Positions 45,247 to 53,560 of a stretch of DNA of 64,000 bases are shown piece by piece. Below the pieces are notes generated by a model. That model did not search any database. It saw only the letters and a program-made list of their open reading frames with translations, and was not told where the DNA came from. The stretch lies in IMG/VR virus record IMGVR_UViG_3300008117_003079, positions 30,187 through 94,186 of that record. One strand, 5' to 3'. A program made the position numbers and the translations under genes. How positions within the stretch are numbered: position 1 is the first letter of the stretch; each line of letters begins with the position of its first letter. This DNA is from a virus.

Positions 45247-46490
45247 TAGGTTTTACTTAAATAATTATTAGCAGATAATATGGTTTTTAATTGTGAGTTT
45301 ATTGATTGAAATGCTGCAGCGTTTTCTGGACCAACTTTCGATGGACCAGATGGTGTTAAGTAATTTTGTTGTAAAATCGCACTTATTAAATCTTTTAATA
45401 TCTTAACAAGTTCCCCACCCAATACCATTTGTTGTACAGCCGCTCCTTCTTGTCCTACTCCACTATTCTTTCCTATAAATACTTTACCACTATCGGAATT
45501 AAGAAATATCTGATTAGAACCTTTTGAGTGTAATGTTATATTTTTATTATTGTGAATATAAACTTCTTGCTCTGCATCAACTGTAAAATTACCATCAGTT
45601 AGTATTCCAGTATTTCCTTTTCCAAATATAATAAATTCACTTGCTTTTGATGAAAGGATTATTCTATCTGAATTTATAAATAATTGGTCACCTTTTAACG
45701 AATCGGATGATGGATATCCTTTGAATGCAGTTTTAGTTTTAGCTACGGTTTCTTTAAAAGGTACTTTAACTTTATTAGAAGTTATATAAATTGATGTACC
45801 ATCTTTGTTAATATCTTCATCTACTAATTCACCTATTTTTTTTGAATCTAATTCTGGATTCTGTTTATTACGAATGAATATAGATGGGGATGATGTTTTA
45901 CTATCTTCAGTTAAAAAAAACTCACTAAAACGAATTGTGTTGCCAACTCTACCACTTATAATAGTATCACCGTTTGATGGTTTTAAAAATTTAATTTTTT
46001 CATTTACCGAATACTCGTTTTTATCTTTAGTTTTAGTTTTTGCATTTGTCTTACCACCAGTAGCAGCAGTATTAGCCATAGAACCACCACCTTGTTTTCC
46101 AGCAGGCACTTCTACATCTTCCTCTAACGTAGCGTAATAGGTTGTGTAATCTCTTCTATAATTTGAATAAGGAGTATTGGTATATGGTAGATAAAATGAT
46201 TGATTGTGTAATTTTACTATCACTACCGTTTCTCCTTTGATTGGAAATGTAAAATTATTTTTATCAAATGGAAATGCGTAATCATCTACTTTGATATTAC
46301 TTTCTCTTCGATAAGTAATGGCACCGTACATTCTAGCATCTTTGTCAGAAAATGCTTTATTATCGTTGTATACCGAAATAGCATCAAGTCCAGCTTCACC
46401 TGCTTCTTTAGTTAATAATTCGGTTGTTGTACCATATACATTATCTACTGTTGCTAAAAATCCAAATATGTTACTTTGGGTATCTGCCAT
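45246..46490 (-). CDS. Baseplate hub/needle protein, gp5-like, without lysozyme domain
   Basis: 414 residues. The N-terminal 120 residues suit an OB-fold domain (FPIKGETVVIVKLHNQSFYLP). From about 270 beta-helix-like strands appear (DQLFINSDRIILSSKASEFI, then FTVDAEQEVYIHNNKNITLHS), typical of gp5-type trimeric needles. The C-terminus (QQMVLGGELVKILKDLISAI ... LTPSGPSKVGPENAAAFQSI) matches needle ends of marine T4-like phages. No lysozyme motif is present, unlike T4 gp5. It overlaps its downstream neighbour by one base. Confidence 0.8.
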   Translation of the reverse strand: MADTQSNIFGFLATVDNVYGTTTELLTKEAGEAGLDAISVYNDNKAFSDKDARMYGAITYRRESNIKVDDYAFPFDKNNFTFPIKGETVVIVKLHNQSFYLPYTNTPYSNYRRDYTTYYATLEEDVEVPAGKQGGGSMANTAATGGKTNAKTKTKDKNEYSVNEKIKFLKPSNGDTIISGRVGNTIRFSEFFLTEDSKTSSPSIFIRNKQNPELDSKKIGELVDEDINKDGTSIYITSNKVKVPFKETVAKTKTAFKGYPSSDSLKGDQLFINSDRIILSSKASEFIIFGKGNTGILTDGNFTVDAEQEVYIHNNKNITLHSKGSNQIFLNSDSGKVFIGKNSGVGQEGAAVQQMVLGGELVKILKDLISAILQQNYLTPSGPSKVGPENAAAFQSINSQLKTILSANNYLSKT

Positions 46491-46894
46491 TATAATTTAG
46501 TTTTTATCTCTTCAATTTCGACCTGAATATCTAATAACTTTTCATCGTTCTTCTTGTCCAATTCATTTACCGTATCTTCTAATTCGGTAAGCAATTGAGC
46601 CTTTTCATGTTCACTCAACCAACCATCTTCACCTATACCTTTAGCTTCAGCCTGTGCCAATCTCTGTGCAATTGTAGCCAACTTAATTAAATGGTCATCA
46701 TTCTTAATGGATGAATCGATTAGGTCTCTAATAATGGGAGCTATTACAGTTGCTTCACCTACACTTTTAATTAACTTACGAAGTGATTCAATCATTTCTG
46801 AAATGTTCTTCTTCTTTACTTGTTGATTATCGTAAATATCTTTGAATAGTGATGATAAGTTTTTACCATCAAATAATTGAAATTCTGCGCTCAT
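46490..46894 (-). CDS. Helical protein at the head of the baseplate operon
   Basis: 134 residues, not recognised. Nearly all helical: SSLFKDIYDNQQVKKKNISE, then a Lys/Glu-rich end (ELEDTVNELDKKNDEKLLDI). It is the first gene before the needle, sharing one base at 46490. The 59-base gap upstream has TATAATTATATAG but no TTG element. Possibly an assembly chaperone. Confidence 0.65.
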   Translation of the reverse strand: MSAEFQLFDGKNLSSLFKDIYDNQQVKKKNISEMIESLRKLIKSVGEATVIAPIIRDLIDSSIKNDDHLIKLATIAQRLAQAEAKGIGEDGWLSEHEKAQLLTELEDTVNELDKKNDEKLLDIQVEIEEIKTKL

Positions 46895-46953
46895 ATTATG
46901 TTGTTCTTTACTATATAATTATAAAGTTATTCACTTATTAGATTGTATTCGTA

Positions 46954-48651
46954 TTATATCTTACTTATTATGTAATTACCAATAACTAAATAATCCATAT
47001 CACAATTTTTAAATGTGTTAACCGCAGTGTACGGGTCATTAACCATTGTTTGTCCTCTTAAATTAAAAGATGTATTCAATAGTATAGGTGTTCCACTTAC
47101 TTTTTCAAATGCTTTTAACAATTCATAATACAGAGGATTTTGTTGACTTTTTACCGTTTGAATTCGTGCACTATTATCTACATGAGTTACGGATGGGATT
47201 GGTATTTCGGAAATTACTTGTACAACCTGATTCATGTATGGAACATCTTCTTCTGATTTAAAGTATTGTTGATAATCTTCGTGAGTTACGGATGGAGCAA
47301 ATGGTCTAAACATTTCCCTCTTTTTGACAACCTTATTTATCCTATCTCTAACATCTGGTAAATGTGGATTGGCTAAAATAGAACGATTACCTAATGCTCT
47401 TGCACCGAATTCAGTTCTACCTTGAAACCATCCTATGATATTACCTTCATTGATTAACTCTGCGGTTTTATTTAATAACTCATCTGAATTTTTATAGTAT
47501 TTAAACGATATATCTCCGATTCTATCTATAATGTTTAATACATATTCTTTACTAAATTCGGGTCCTAAATATGGGGATTGGTTATCACCACCTTTTACTT
47601 TAGGATTTCCAATTACATCATGCCACACATATAAACATGCTCCAATTGCAGAACCCGCATCAGATGGTGCGTATGGAATCCAAACATTTTTTATTGCACA
47701 ATGTTTTTTTATTTTACCATTAGCAGTTCCATTATATGCACATCCTCCACCTAATACTAAATTTGAATTATCGGAATGACTGCATGAGTTATTGATAATA
47801 TAATACAAACATCTCTCATACCATCGTTGTAAAGCAGCAGCTAAATCCATATGATGTTGTTCTAATTTAGATTCAGGTTCACGTGGTTCAAATCCTATCA
47901 ATTTAACCAAATCCAATGTAAACATATCCGTATTAGAATACTCCCATGTAAAATACTTCTGATTTATATCAACCAAATTAACAGTATCCAATGATGCGAA
48001 TGTATCAAATAATTCGTTATATTTTGAAGAATCTCCGTATGGAGCCAATCCCATTACTTTGTACTCACCACTATTTGGTTTAAATCCCAAATATGAAGTT
48101 ATAGTTGAATATATTAATCCCAATGAATTTGGGAATTTGACTGTTTTAATTTCAATAATACCATTTGAATTACATTCTGCAATGGATATGGTATCCCATT
48201 CACCAACCCCATCAATTGAAATTCCAATAGCTTTATCAAAAGGTGAGGTATAAAAAGATAAAGCCAAATGAGATAAGTGATGTTTTGTAAATGTAATTAC
48301 TCCATCGTATCCAATAGCATCTTTTATATATTTTTTTAAATTACCTTGAGTTGCTTTAAATTCTTTTTTAAATTTATTCCAAGTTTTGAAATACTTAATC
48401 CATCTCTTTCCTAATGTCTTACTAACTCTATCATATTTGATATTTGGTACTTCATACCAACACACCATATCAACTTCATCTATTGTAATTTGTGCATGAG
48501 ATAGACATGCTTCTATGGCCTTAAACGGAAAAGAGTTGTCGTGCTTTATACCCGACAACTTCTCTTCTTCTATTGCAAATACTACCTTACCATCTATAAC
48601 TAATGCCGCAGCTGAATCGTGGTAAAATGCTGATAATCCTAATTGAATCAT
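46954..48651 (-). CDS. Carbamoyltransferase, NodU/TobZ family
   Basis: 565 residues, normal for the family. MIQLGLSAFYHDSAAALVIDG (1-21) starts the YrdC-like/ASKHA half, with GISIDGVGEWDT near 135; LGGGCAYN near 300 and GWFQGRTEFGARALGNRSIL near 400 to 420 are the family's hallmarks, and the C-terminus has FRPFAPSV. It transfers carbamoyl from carbamoyl phosphate to a sugar. In this phage it may decorate the glycan produced by the sugar island. It stands downstream of the sigma-like gene (4-base gap). Confidence 0.9.
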   Translation of the reverse strand: MIQLGLSAFYHDSAAALVIDGKVVFAIEEEKLSGIKHDNSFPFKAIEACLSHAQITIDEVDMVCWYEVPNIKYDRVSKTLGKRWIKYFKTWNKFKKEFKATQGNLKKYIKDAIGYDGVITFTKHHLSHLALSFYTSPFDKAIGISIDGVGEWDTISIAECNSNGIIEIKTVKFPNSLGLIYSTITSYLGFKPNSGEYKVMGLAPYGDSSKYNELFDTFASLDTVNLVDINQKYFTWEYSNTDMFTLDLVKLIGFEPREPESKLEQHHMDLAAALQRWYERCLYYIINNSCSHSDNSNLVLGGGCAYNGTANGKIKKHCAIKNVWIPYAPSDAGSAIGACLYVWHDVIGNPKVKGGDNQSPYLGPEFSKEYVLNIIDRIGDISFKYYKNSDELLNKTAELINEGNIIGWFQGRTEFGARALGNRSILANPHLPDVRDRINKVVKKREMFRPFAPSVTHEDYQQYFKSEEDVPYMNQVVQVISEIPIPSVTHVDNSARIQTVKSQQNPLYYELLKAFEKVSGTPILLNTSFNLRGQTMVNDPYTAVNTFKNCDMDYLVIGNYIISKI

Positions 48652-48655
48652 AATC

Positions 48656-49345
48656 TTAAATTTTTATGTCACCATCTCTTTCGAACTCATTATATAGTTC
48701 CATTTGTCTTTCTCTCATCTTATTAACAACTTTAGTAATATAATGAGTTGGGTGTCCTGTCATTTCTCTAATAAGTAGATATAATGATTTTTTATTAAAA
48801 TTTTCTATGTATTCTGCTCTTCTAAATAATTCCAATACGGAATCTGCTATTTGTAAATCTCTTTTTTTAGGAAAGAAGTTTTCCAAATGTTTATCCCAAT
48901 AGTTCAACATTACTACATTAAAAGTTCTATGGTCATCATTACGAACTTCTTCTGTAAAATTGTTTTCAGTATCCCAATGGTCTGGCATTGCAGACATTAT
49001 ATCGGTATCTTTGTATCTTTTGTAATTTGCGTTGTTATTTAAAATTAAATAATTCCTAGCAACAATTGTAAAATACGAAAAGGCTTTACCCTTTCCATTT
49101 TTATACATATGAATCTTCTCAATCATAAACGCAACTACTTCACACATCACATCCTGTGGGTCATCATCGAAATATGAAAACTTCCATTTGTTATAAACTA
49201 TTTCTGCTAGTTTATCAAATGCAGGTTTAATTCTATCTCTATATAATAAATCTTTAACACGCTGATTATCCGATAGATTATATTCGATAATAGCTTGTTC
49301 CGTATCTGATGTAAAGTATTGTTTATTTTTGGCTTTTCTAGGCAT
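48656..49345 (-). CDS. Phage RNA polymerase sigma factor, likely late-gene (gp55-like)
   Basis: 229 residues. EQAIIEYNLSDNQRVKDLLY, then FDKLAEIVYNKWKF and GKGKAFSYFTIVARNYLI (84-101), matches the region-2 signature of sigma factors annotated in marine T4-like phages (KGKAFSYFSIVAKNYLI). The C-terminal half (LLIREMTGHPTHYITKVVNKM) could be region 4. In T4, gp55 directs polymerase to TATAAATA late promoters that have no -35 element. It fits the TATATTTATA motif recurring here. Confidence 0.8.
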   Translation of the reverse strand: MPRKAKNKQYFTSDTEQAIIEYNLSDNQRVKDLLYRDRIKPAFDKLAEIVYNKWKFSYFDDDPQDVMCEVVAFMIEKIHMYKNGKGKAFSYFTIVARNYLILNNNANYKRYKDTDIMSAMPDHWDTENNFTEEVRNDDHRTFNVVMLNYWDKHLENFFPKKRDLQIADSVLELFRRAEYIENFNKKSLYLLIREMTGHPTHYITKVVNKMRERQMELYNEFERDGDIKI

Positions 49346-49346
49346 T

Positions 49347-49589
49347 TTAATTAAATTGTTTGAATCTTTCGATAGTTTCTTTTATTTGATAAAATATAGA
49401 ACCTACTTCATCATCCTTCTCAAACATTTCACGACTATCAATTTGTCGTAATGCCTCCAGTAATGCTTCGTTTCTTTGAGTTTCTATTTCTACAAACTCT
49501 TCGTATTTTTCTAACTTTTTTAATAAGTTAAAAATAATGTAAATACATAATACGAATAATAAGGTGATTATAAATAAAGCTATTTCCAT
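49347..49589 (-). CDS. Small membrane-anchored coiled-coil protein
   Basis: 80 residues. Residues 2-22 (EIALFIITLLFVLCIYIIFNL) form one hydrophobic segment; the rest is a charged helical stretch (KKLEKYEEFVEIETQRNEAL). Inserted between the sigma factor and peptide deformylase, with 1-2 base gaps. Function unknown. Confidence 0.7.
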   Translation of the reverse strand: MEIALFIITLLFVLCIYIIFNLLKKLEKYEEFVEIETQRNEALLEALRQIDSREMFEKDDEVGSIFYQIKETIERFKQFN

Positions 49590-49591
49590 AA

Positions 49592-50239
49592 TTACACTAT
49601 TTCATATCCTTGTAAAAAATAATTATTTGCTTTTTTGTATTTAACCTCAACCAGTTCACCAGTTGGTGATTTCATTACAATTTTATCATTTCTACCATAA
49701 TTATTTTTCTTTACGATAGTTGTAGAATAAACCCTATCTTTAATAGTTATTCCATCTAAATGGTCAATTTCATGCTGAACGATAACAGTCATCATTGTTT
49801 CAATTGAAACTCTTTCATCAGCTTTATCTCCTTCTGGATTGATTTCAAATTCCAATTCTCCCAAATTATCAGTTTGAACTTTAATTTTACAAGACCTAAT
49901 AGTTCGTAATGGGTTTTCAATGGTTTTAGGAATGGATAAACATCCTTCATAAAAAAGAAATCCTTCTTTAGACCGTTCTGTAATAACGGGATTCACTAAA
50001 AATAGTTCTCTACTATCTTCATCGTACCCAAACTTAATATAACATGCTCTTTTTTTAATACCCAATTGAGTTGCAGATATACCTAATCCTGGGTATTCGT
50101 TTAATCCATCTTTCAGAGTTTGTTCTAATTCATCTGCTTCTTTAGCAGTAATTTCGGTTTTGGGGACGCGTGTTAAAAGAAACTCGCTAAATTCTTTAGA
50201 TTGTAATCCGTTTGATGCTTTGTCTGTAATTAATTTCAT
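49592..50239 (-). CDS. def: Peptide deformylase
   Basis: 215 residues. GLGISATQLG (51-60) is motif I (GxGxAAxQ), EGCLSIP (98-104) has Cys100, and HEIDHLDG (156-163) has the metal His156, His160 and catalytic Glu157. It removes the formyl group from nascent proteins. Phage deformylases are known from marine T4-like phages, usually smaller; this one has a longer C-terminus (about 40 residues). Follows the DUF2061 gene by 4 bases. Confidence 0.93.
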   Translation of the reverse strand: MKLITDKASNGLQSKEFSEFLLTRVPKTEITAKEADELEQTLKDGLNEYPGLGISATQLGIKKRACYIKFGYDEDSRELFLVNPVITERSKEGFLFYEGCLSIPKTIENPLRTIRSCKIKVQTDNLGELEFEINPEGDKADERVSIETMMTVIVQHEIDHLDGITIKDRVYSTTIVKKNNYGRNDKIVMKSPTGELVEVKYKKANNYFLQGYEIV

Positions 50240-50243
50240 ATTT

Positions 50244-50453
50244 TTATTTATTTTTAAGTCCGTATTTTATAAATTTATACCATATTCTTTCATGTAGAAA
50301 GTATTGTATGGGTTTGTACACTAATTCAACCACTCCGAAAGCAGCACCTATTTTAATAGAACCACTTATCCACCACATTATTAAGAATCCAATTAAAGTA
50401 CTTACAATGCGGTATGAGATGGTTTTAGCTATGTGTCTTTTTACCTGTGGCAT
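50244..50453 (-). CDS. DUF2061 small membrane protein
   Basis: 69 residues. KTISYRIVSTLIGFLIMWWISG, then FGVVELVYKPIQYFLHERIW, is the DUF2061 pattern (KTxSYRxxxTxxxFxI...HERxW) with two hydrophobic helices. The start overlaps the nucleotidyltransferase gene by 29 bases. Function unknown. Confidence 0.85.
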   Translation of the reverse strand: MPQVKRHIAKTISYRIVSTLIGFLIMWWISGSIKIGAAFGVVELVYKPIQYFLHERIWYKFIKYGLKNK

Positions 50454-50790
50454 CTATTTCTCCATTTCTGATTGCAGTTCCACTAATTTCGGCTATATTT
50501 GTGGGTGGTTCGTGATAAATTACATCATACCCTACTCCTCTACCATAATTTACTGATTCAATATCAGGAATAATTGATATATGAATTTTATCCCAATTAT
50601 CAATAAAAAAAGATTCTTTAGTTAAATCTATCATAACCTGTTGAGCAGTTTTTGGATTATTCTCATCTGTTGGAACATCTCTAATTGCTAACCAAACATT
50701 TTTACCCTTTTCTAATTGTTGATTGATTAACCACTCATGTCCTTTGTGCCAATTCTGCCATCTTCCGATGTATAGTGCGTATTTTTTCAT
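50425..50790 (-). CDS. Cytidylyltransferase-fold nucleotidyltransferase (NMNAT-like)
   Basis: 121 residues. ALYIGRWQNWHKGHEWLI (5-22) carries the HxGH nucleotide-binding motif (HKGH), and AEISGTAIRNG near 104 corresponds to the ISGTxIR motif. The middle PDIESVNYGRGVGYDV also occurs in phage proteins that couple this domain to other enzymes. It transfers a nucleotide to a phosphate acceptor; nicotinamide mononucleotide is the best guess, as in phage NAD salvage. Overlaps UvdE by 4 bases. Confidence 0.82.
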   Translation of the reverse strand: MKKYALYIGRWQNWHKGHEWLINQQLEKGKNVWLAIRDVPTDENNPKTAQQVMIDLTKESFFIDNWDKIHISIIPDIESVNYGRGVGYDVIYHEPPTNIAEISGTAIRNGEIDATGKKTHS

Positions 50791-51686
50791 AACATTATTT
50801 TTATAAAAGGTAAAATTGCTAATTCTTTTCCTTTTGCTTCAACCATAATGTCCAAATCCAACTCGTATGTATTGGGGAGGGCATTAATAAGATAGGAATG
50901 TGCTTGCGGTTTTTCTTTTGGGTTGTTTTCATGTAATGCCTTCGATTCTGAATAATGAACTTCTTGCGTAATACCTTTTGGCCAAGTAGTTGCTGCTAAT
51001 TTAAGAGCTTCTTCTTCCGTTAATCCACCTGTACAAAATTGGTGGTGGTGATAATCGAAAACAATAGGAATACCAGTATGTTCGTGGATATACATCAAAT
51101 CTTTAACAGAGTACATAGATGCTTTATCATCATTCTCCAATGTCAATCGTTTTTGTACGCTTGGTGAGAGTCTTTTGAAGTTTTGTATCAATCTATCCAT
51201 TGCAGACTTTTTATCTCCGTAGACACCATTACAATGGATATTTATATTGTTGTAATGTGTTTTTGATAACCCCATCATATCAAAAATCTTACCATGTAGT
51301 TCCAAATCGGCAAAAGTCTTTTGAATAACTTCTTCGTTTGGAGATGGTAATACATTAAATGGACCTGGATGTGAATTAATACGGATATTATGAAATTTAG
51401 CAAAATCACCTGCTTTTTTAAGCTCTGATTTGATTTCTTTGTAATCCTTTAATTGAGTAATGTCGAAATTATCACCCCACGGAATGATAGTAGATGAAAG
51501 ACGGAAGAACTTAATACCATTCATCCTATTCCACTCTAAAATCTTAATAACATCCTTTGCATTGAGTAATGCAAGTTCGGAAACGTAATCTAAACCTTTT
51601 TGATTGAAGGTTTTTTTGACCATTGTACGATTAGTGGTAATTTTCTTACCTACGGTCATATTAATACATGCATATCCTATATTCAT
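50787..51686 (-). CDS. uvdE: UV damage endonuclease (UvdE/UvsE family)
   Basis: 299 residues. MNIGYACINM at the start, FFRLSSTIIPWG (59-70), RINSHPGPFNVLPSPNEEV (104-122), HCNGVYGDK (near 150), LTLENDDKASMY (near 185), and FDYHHHQFC (near 213) are the TIM-barrel UvdE blocks with metal-binding His and Glu residues. It nicks DNA 5' to UV photoproducts and abasic sites. It has its own promoter (51691-51721). Confidence 0.93.
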   Translation of the reverse strand: MNIGYACINMTVGKKITTNRTMVKKTFNQKGLDYVSELALLNAKDVIKILEWNRMNGIKFFRLSSTIIPWGDNFDITQLKDYKEIKSELKKAGDFAKFHNIRINSHPGPFNVLPSPNEEVIQKTFADLELHGKIFDMMGLSKTHYNNINIHCNGVYGDKKSAMDRLIQNFKRLSPSVQKRLTLENDDKASMYSVKDLMYIHEHTGIPIVFDYHHHQFCTGGLTEEEALKLAATTWPKGITQEVHYSESKALHENNPKEKPQAHSYLINALPNTYELDLDIMVEAKGKELAILPFIKIML

Positions 51687-51690
51687 ATGT

Positions 51691-51721
51691 TAAATATAAG
51701 AAAATTATTTCGTATTTACAA
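51691..51721 (-). promoter_or_regulatory. Host-like promoter, TTG-N20-TATATTTA
   Basis: Minus strand TTG (51721-51719), 20 bases, TATATTTA (51698-51691). It ends 4 bases upstream of the UvdE ATG at 51686, so the transcript start would be close to the ATG. Confidence 0.6.
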
Positions 51722-51725
51722 GCGT

Positions 51726-52808
51726 TTAGTAAATTTTGATGTTTTCATCCTCTGTGCGGAATCTAGCTAAATCTCTAACATTCCCTTTTTTAGTATTTAA
51801 CCAATAATTTACCGCTTTTGGATTATTTATCCACAATTTACGATTATTCCATGGAAATTCTGGATGCATATACTCTTCCCATTTTAAATTCGGTAATTCT
51901 TCTTCTTCTTTAGGGGGATTTTCTACTATATCTTCATTTACCGTTGGTTTATCTTCCAATCCGTCGTTCAAAATTACATCCCAATCATCATACAGACCAT
52001 CTTTCTCATCTGCTTGTATGATTTCTTTAAGAAGTTCTCTTTGTTTTTCTTTATCACCGTATACTTCGTATTCTTTTTCTTTTTTATCAGAAATTAATCC
52101 GTTAAATGCGATAATTAGAGCAACTGCGAGTGGGTCAAAGACAATTACAATCAAAAATATGAAGAATTTTACTACATTTTTCAATTCTATATCAAATGCC
52201 TCTGCTACAAATCGAAATCCACCCACTTCTTTCTCTAAATCTAGGTTAGTAACCTTAATTTCGTTAATTTTTTCGGTTTCGGCTGCATTTTCTTCTTGTA
52301 AAATTGAAATTTTATCATTAATTTTACTGATTTCTTTATCTCTAGCATCAATTGAACGCAGTAAACGAGAATTTACCGTACCTCCATCGATAATTTTACC
52401 TTGATTAGTATTAAATTCACTAATTTGAGTAGAAAGTTGAGTGATTTGAGCAGTGTTTTGGTCAATTTTAGTTTGATGAACTTCAATTTCTCTATCTACC
52501 TGTTGTAACTGAAGAGATTGTGCCTGAAAAGCATTAGAAAGGTATCCGAAAATACCTGCAGAGGTGATTAACATAAGAACTCCTACTGAAAGTGTAAGAT
52601 ACCATTTGTTAAACCCACCAATTACATCCCATTTTTGTTTTAAGTATGTTGCAGCAACTAATTTAGCTAACTCCAACGAAGATGCCATCACTATAACAGA
52701 TGTAGATGCTCCTGCAAAAAGAACACCTAATCCAGTTACAGAGAAATAAGCAGCACATCCGGCTATAATAATAGCAGATAACCCCACTAATACTTTTAGC
52801 CAATTCAT
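51726..52808 (-). CDS. Membrane protein with central coiled coil
   Basis: 360 residues. Hydrophobic segments near 5-25, 30-52, 70-92 and 212-235 (FIFLIVIVFDPLAVALIIAF) flank a long coiled coil (about 95-195, QQVDREIEVHQTKIDQNTAQ and onward). The C-terminus is acidic, ending with NWIN-type motifs (WEEYMHPEFPWNNRKLW). Known as an uncharacterised protein of T4-like marine phages. A role in membrane remodelling or lysis timing is possible but unproven. Confidence 0.75.
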   Translation of the reverse strand: MNWLKVLVGLSAIIIAGCAAYFSVTGLGVLFAGASTSVIVMASSLELAKLVAATYLKQKWDVIGGFNKWYLTLSVGVLMLITSAGIFGYLSNAFQAQSLQLQQVDREIEVHQTKIDQNTAQITQLSTQISEFNTNQGKIIDGGTVNSRLLRSIDARDKEISKINDKISILQEENAAETEKINEIKVTNLDLEKEVGGFRFVAEAFDIELKNVVKFFIFLIVIVFDPLAVALIIAFNGLISDKKEKEYEVYGDKEKQRELLKEIIQADEKDGLYDDWDVILNDGLEDKPTVNEDIVENPPKEEEELPNLKWEEYMHPEFPWNNRKLWINNPKAVNYWLNTKKGNVRDLARFRTEDENIKIY

Positions 52809-52809
52809 A

Positions 52810-52986
52810 TTATCGATTTATTCTGGATAATTCTGCTACGCGTTCTACTAACATTCTAGCATCTGCTAATGTAGCATGTGCTTCAGATGGTGATAAATGT
52901 TGTGCACCACTAATTCCATTCTGTAAAATTCTCAATTTACCATCAATGGCTTCCAATAGGTTTTTTATTTTTTCGTCGTATATCAT
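52810..52986 (-). CDS. Small hypothetical helical protein
   Basis: 58 residues, start ATG 52986-52984, stop 52812-52810, one base before the membrane protein's ATG. The sequence MIYDEKIKNLLEAIDGKLRI, then LSPSEAHATLADARMLVERV, is amphipathic helix-rich. It sits just below the Hsp20 terminator. No function assigned. Confidence 0.75.
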   Translation of the reverse strand: MIYDEKIKNLLEAIDGKLRILQNGISGAQHLSPSEAHATLADARMLVERVAELSRINR

Positions 52987-53006
52987 AGTAATAAGTATTT
53001 TTAAAT

Positions 53007-53036
53007 AAAAAAAGGTGGTAAGTTTACCCTACCACC
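53007..53036 (-). terminator. Rho-independent terminator after hsp20
   Basis: Minus strand GGTGGTA (53036-53030), 9-base loop, TACCACC (53020-53014), then TTTTTTT. It lies 26 bases below the Hsp20 stop, and separates it from the small gene at 52810. Confidence 0.85.
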
Positions 53037-53061
53037 TATAAATATACAAAAAATAATTCAC

Positions 53062-53442
53062 TTAATCAACTTTAATTGAAATTGATTTTGATTTCCTTTC
53101 GTCTTTCTTATCAATTGTTAAAGTAAGTAACCCATTAGTGAATTTTGCCTCCGTTTTAGTTCCATCATAATCTTTGCCTACACTGAATGTGGAATCGATG
53201 TCCTGTACTAACGGAGAACTACCTTCTTGCTTTTTTGCTTTAATTGTTACCTTATCTTCGGTAACTTCTAATTTAATGTTTTTAACATCATGCCCTAATA
53301 CATTAAATGTTAATTGTTGTTTACCATCCTCCAACTGCGTTACATCGTAATCTGCCGCAAATGTATTGTAATTAGTTGTGGTAGTGTACCAGTTTGGAGA
53401 ATTAAATAAATTTACTAATTTTTTTAAATCTGAATTGTACAT
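53062..53442 (-). CDS. Hsp20/alpha-crystallin small heat-shock protein
   Basis: 126 residues from ATG at 53442; ATG 53481 (139 residues) and TTG 53505 (147 residues) are also in frame. 53442 was preferred because the promoter candidate at 53488-53518 would start RNA near 53481, and because AAATTAACT before the ATG resembles other phage leaders. FNVLGHDVKNIKLEV (alpha-crystallin strand), then KVTIKAKK, and the C-terminal NGLLTLTIDKKD with SKSISIKV (IxI/V end) define the family. T4-like marine phages often carry one. Its promoter overlaps a paired operator-like element. Confidence 0.88.
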   Translation of the reverse strand: MYNSDLKKLVNLFNSPNWYTTTTNYNTFAADYDVTQLEDGKQQLTFNVLGHDVKNIKLEVTEDKVTIKAKKQEGSSPLVQDIDSTFSVGKDYDGTKTEAKFTNGLLTLTIDKKDERKSKSISIKVD

Positions 53443-53487
53443 AGTTAATTTGTTTAAGTTTTTGAAATAATTTAAATTCATATTATC

Positions 53488-53518
53488 CAATACTATACCA
53501 ACCAAATTAATATGACAA
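53488..53518 (-). promoter_or_regulatory. Host-like promoter of hsp20, TTG-N20-TAGTATTG
   Basis: Minus strand TTG (53518-53516), 20 bases, TAGTATTG (53495-53488; one mismatch to TAnnTTTG). The TTG lies inside the palindrome at 53513-53525. Confidence 0.55.
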
Positions 53519-53556
53519 AGTGTCAGTATTCTTTAATAAATATCTGACACAATGTC
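53513..53556. promoter_or_regulatory. Paired operator-like palindromes at the hsp20 promoter
   Basis: Two sites of GACA-N3-TGTC: TGACA-aag-TGTCA at 53513-53525 and GACA-caa-TGTC at 53546-53556. Their starts are 32 bp apart (about three helical turns), and together they form a larger imperfect inverted repeat (13-base arms, 17-base loop). No T-tract follows on either strand, so this is not a terminator. One site covers the -33 TTG of hsp20. Confidence 0.6.
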
Positions 53557-53560
53557 TGTA

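Noticed and set aside
53514-53556. Inverted repeat after the HD gene, first considered a terminator
   Set aside because: No T-tract follows either arm, and each arm is itself a palindrome covering the hsp20 promoter, which fits an operator better.
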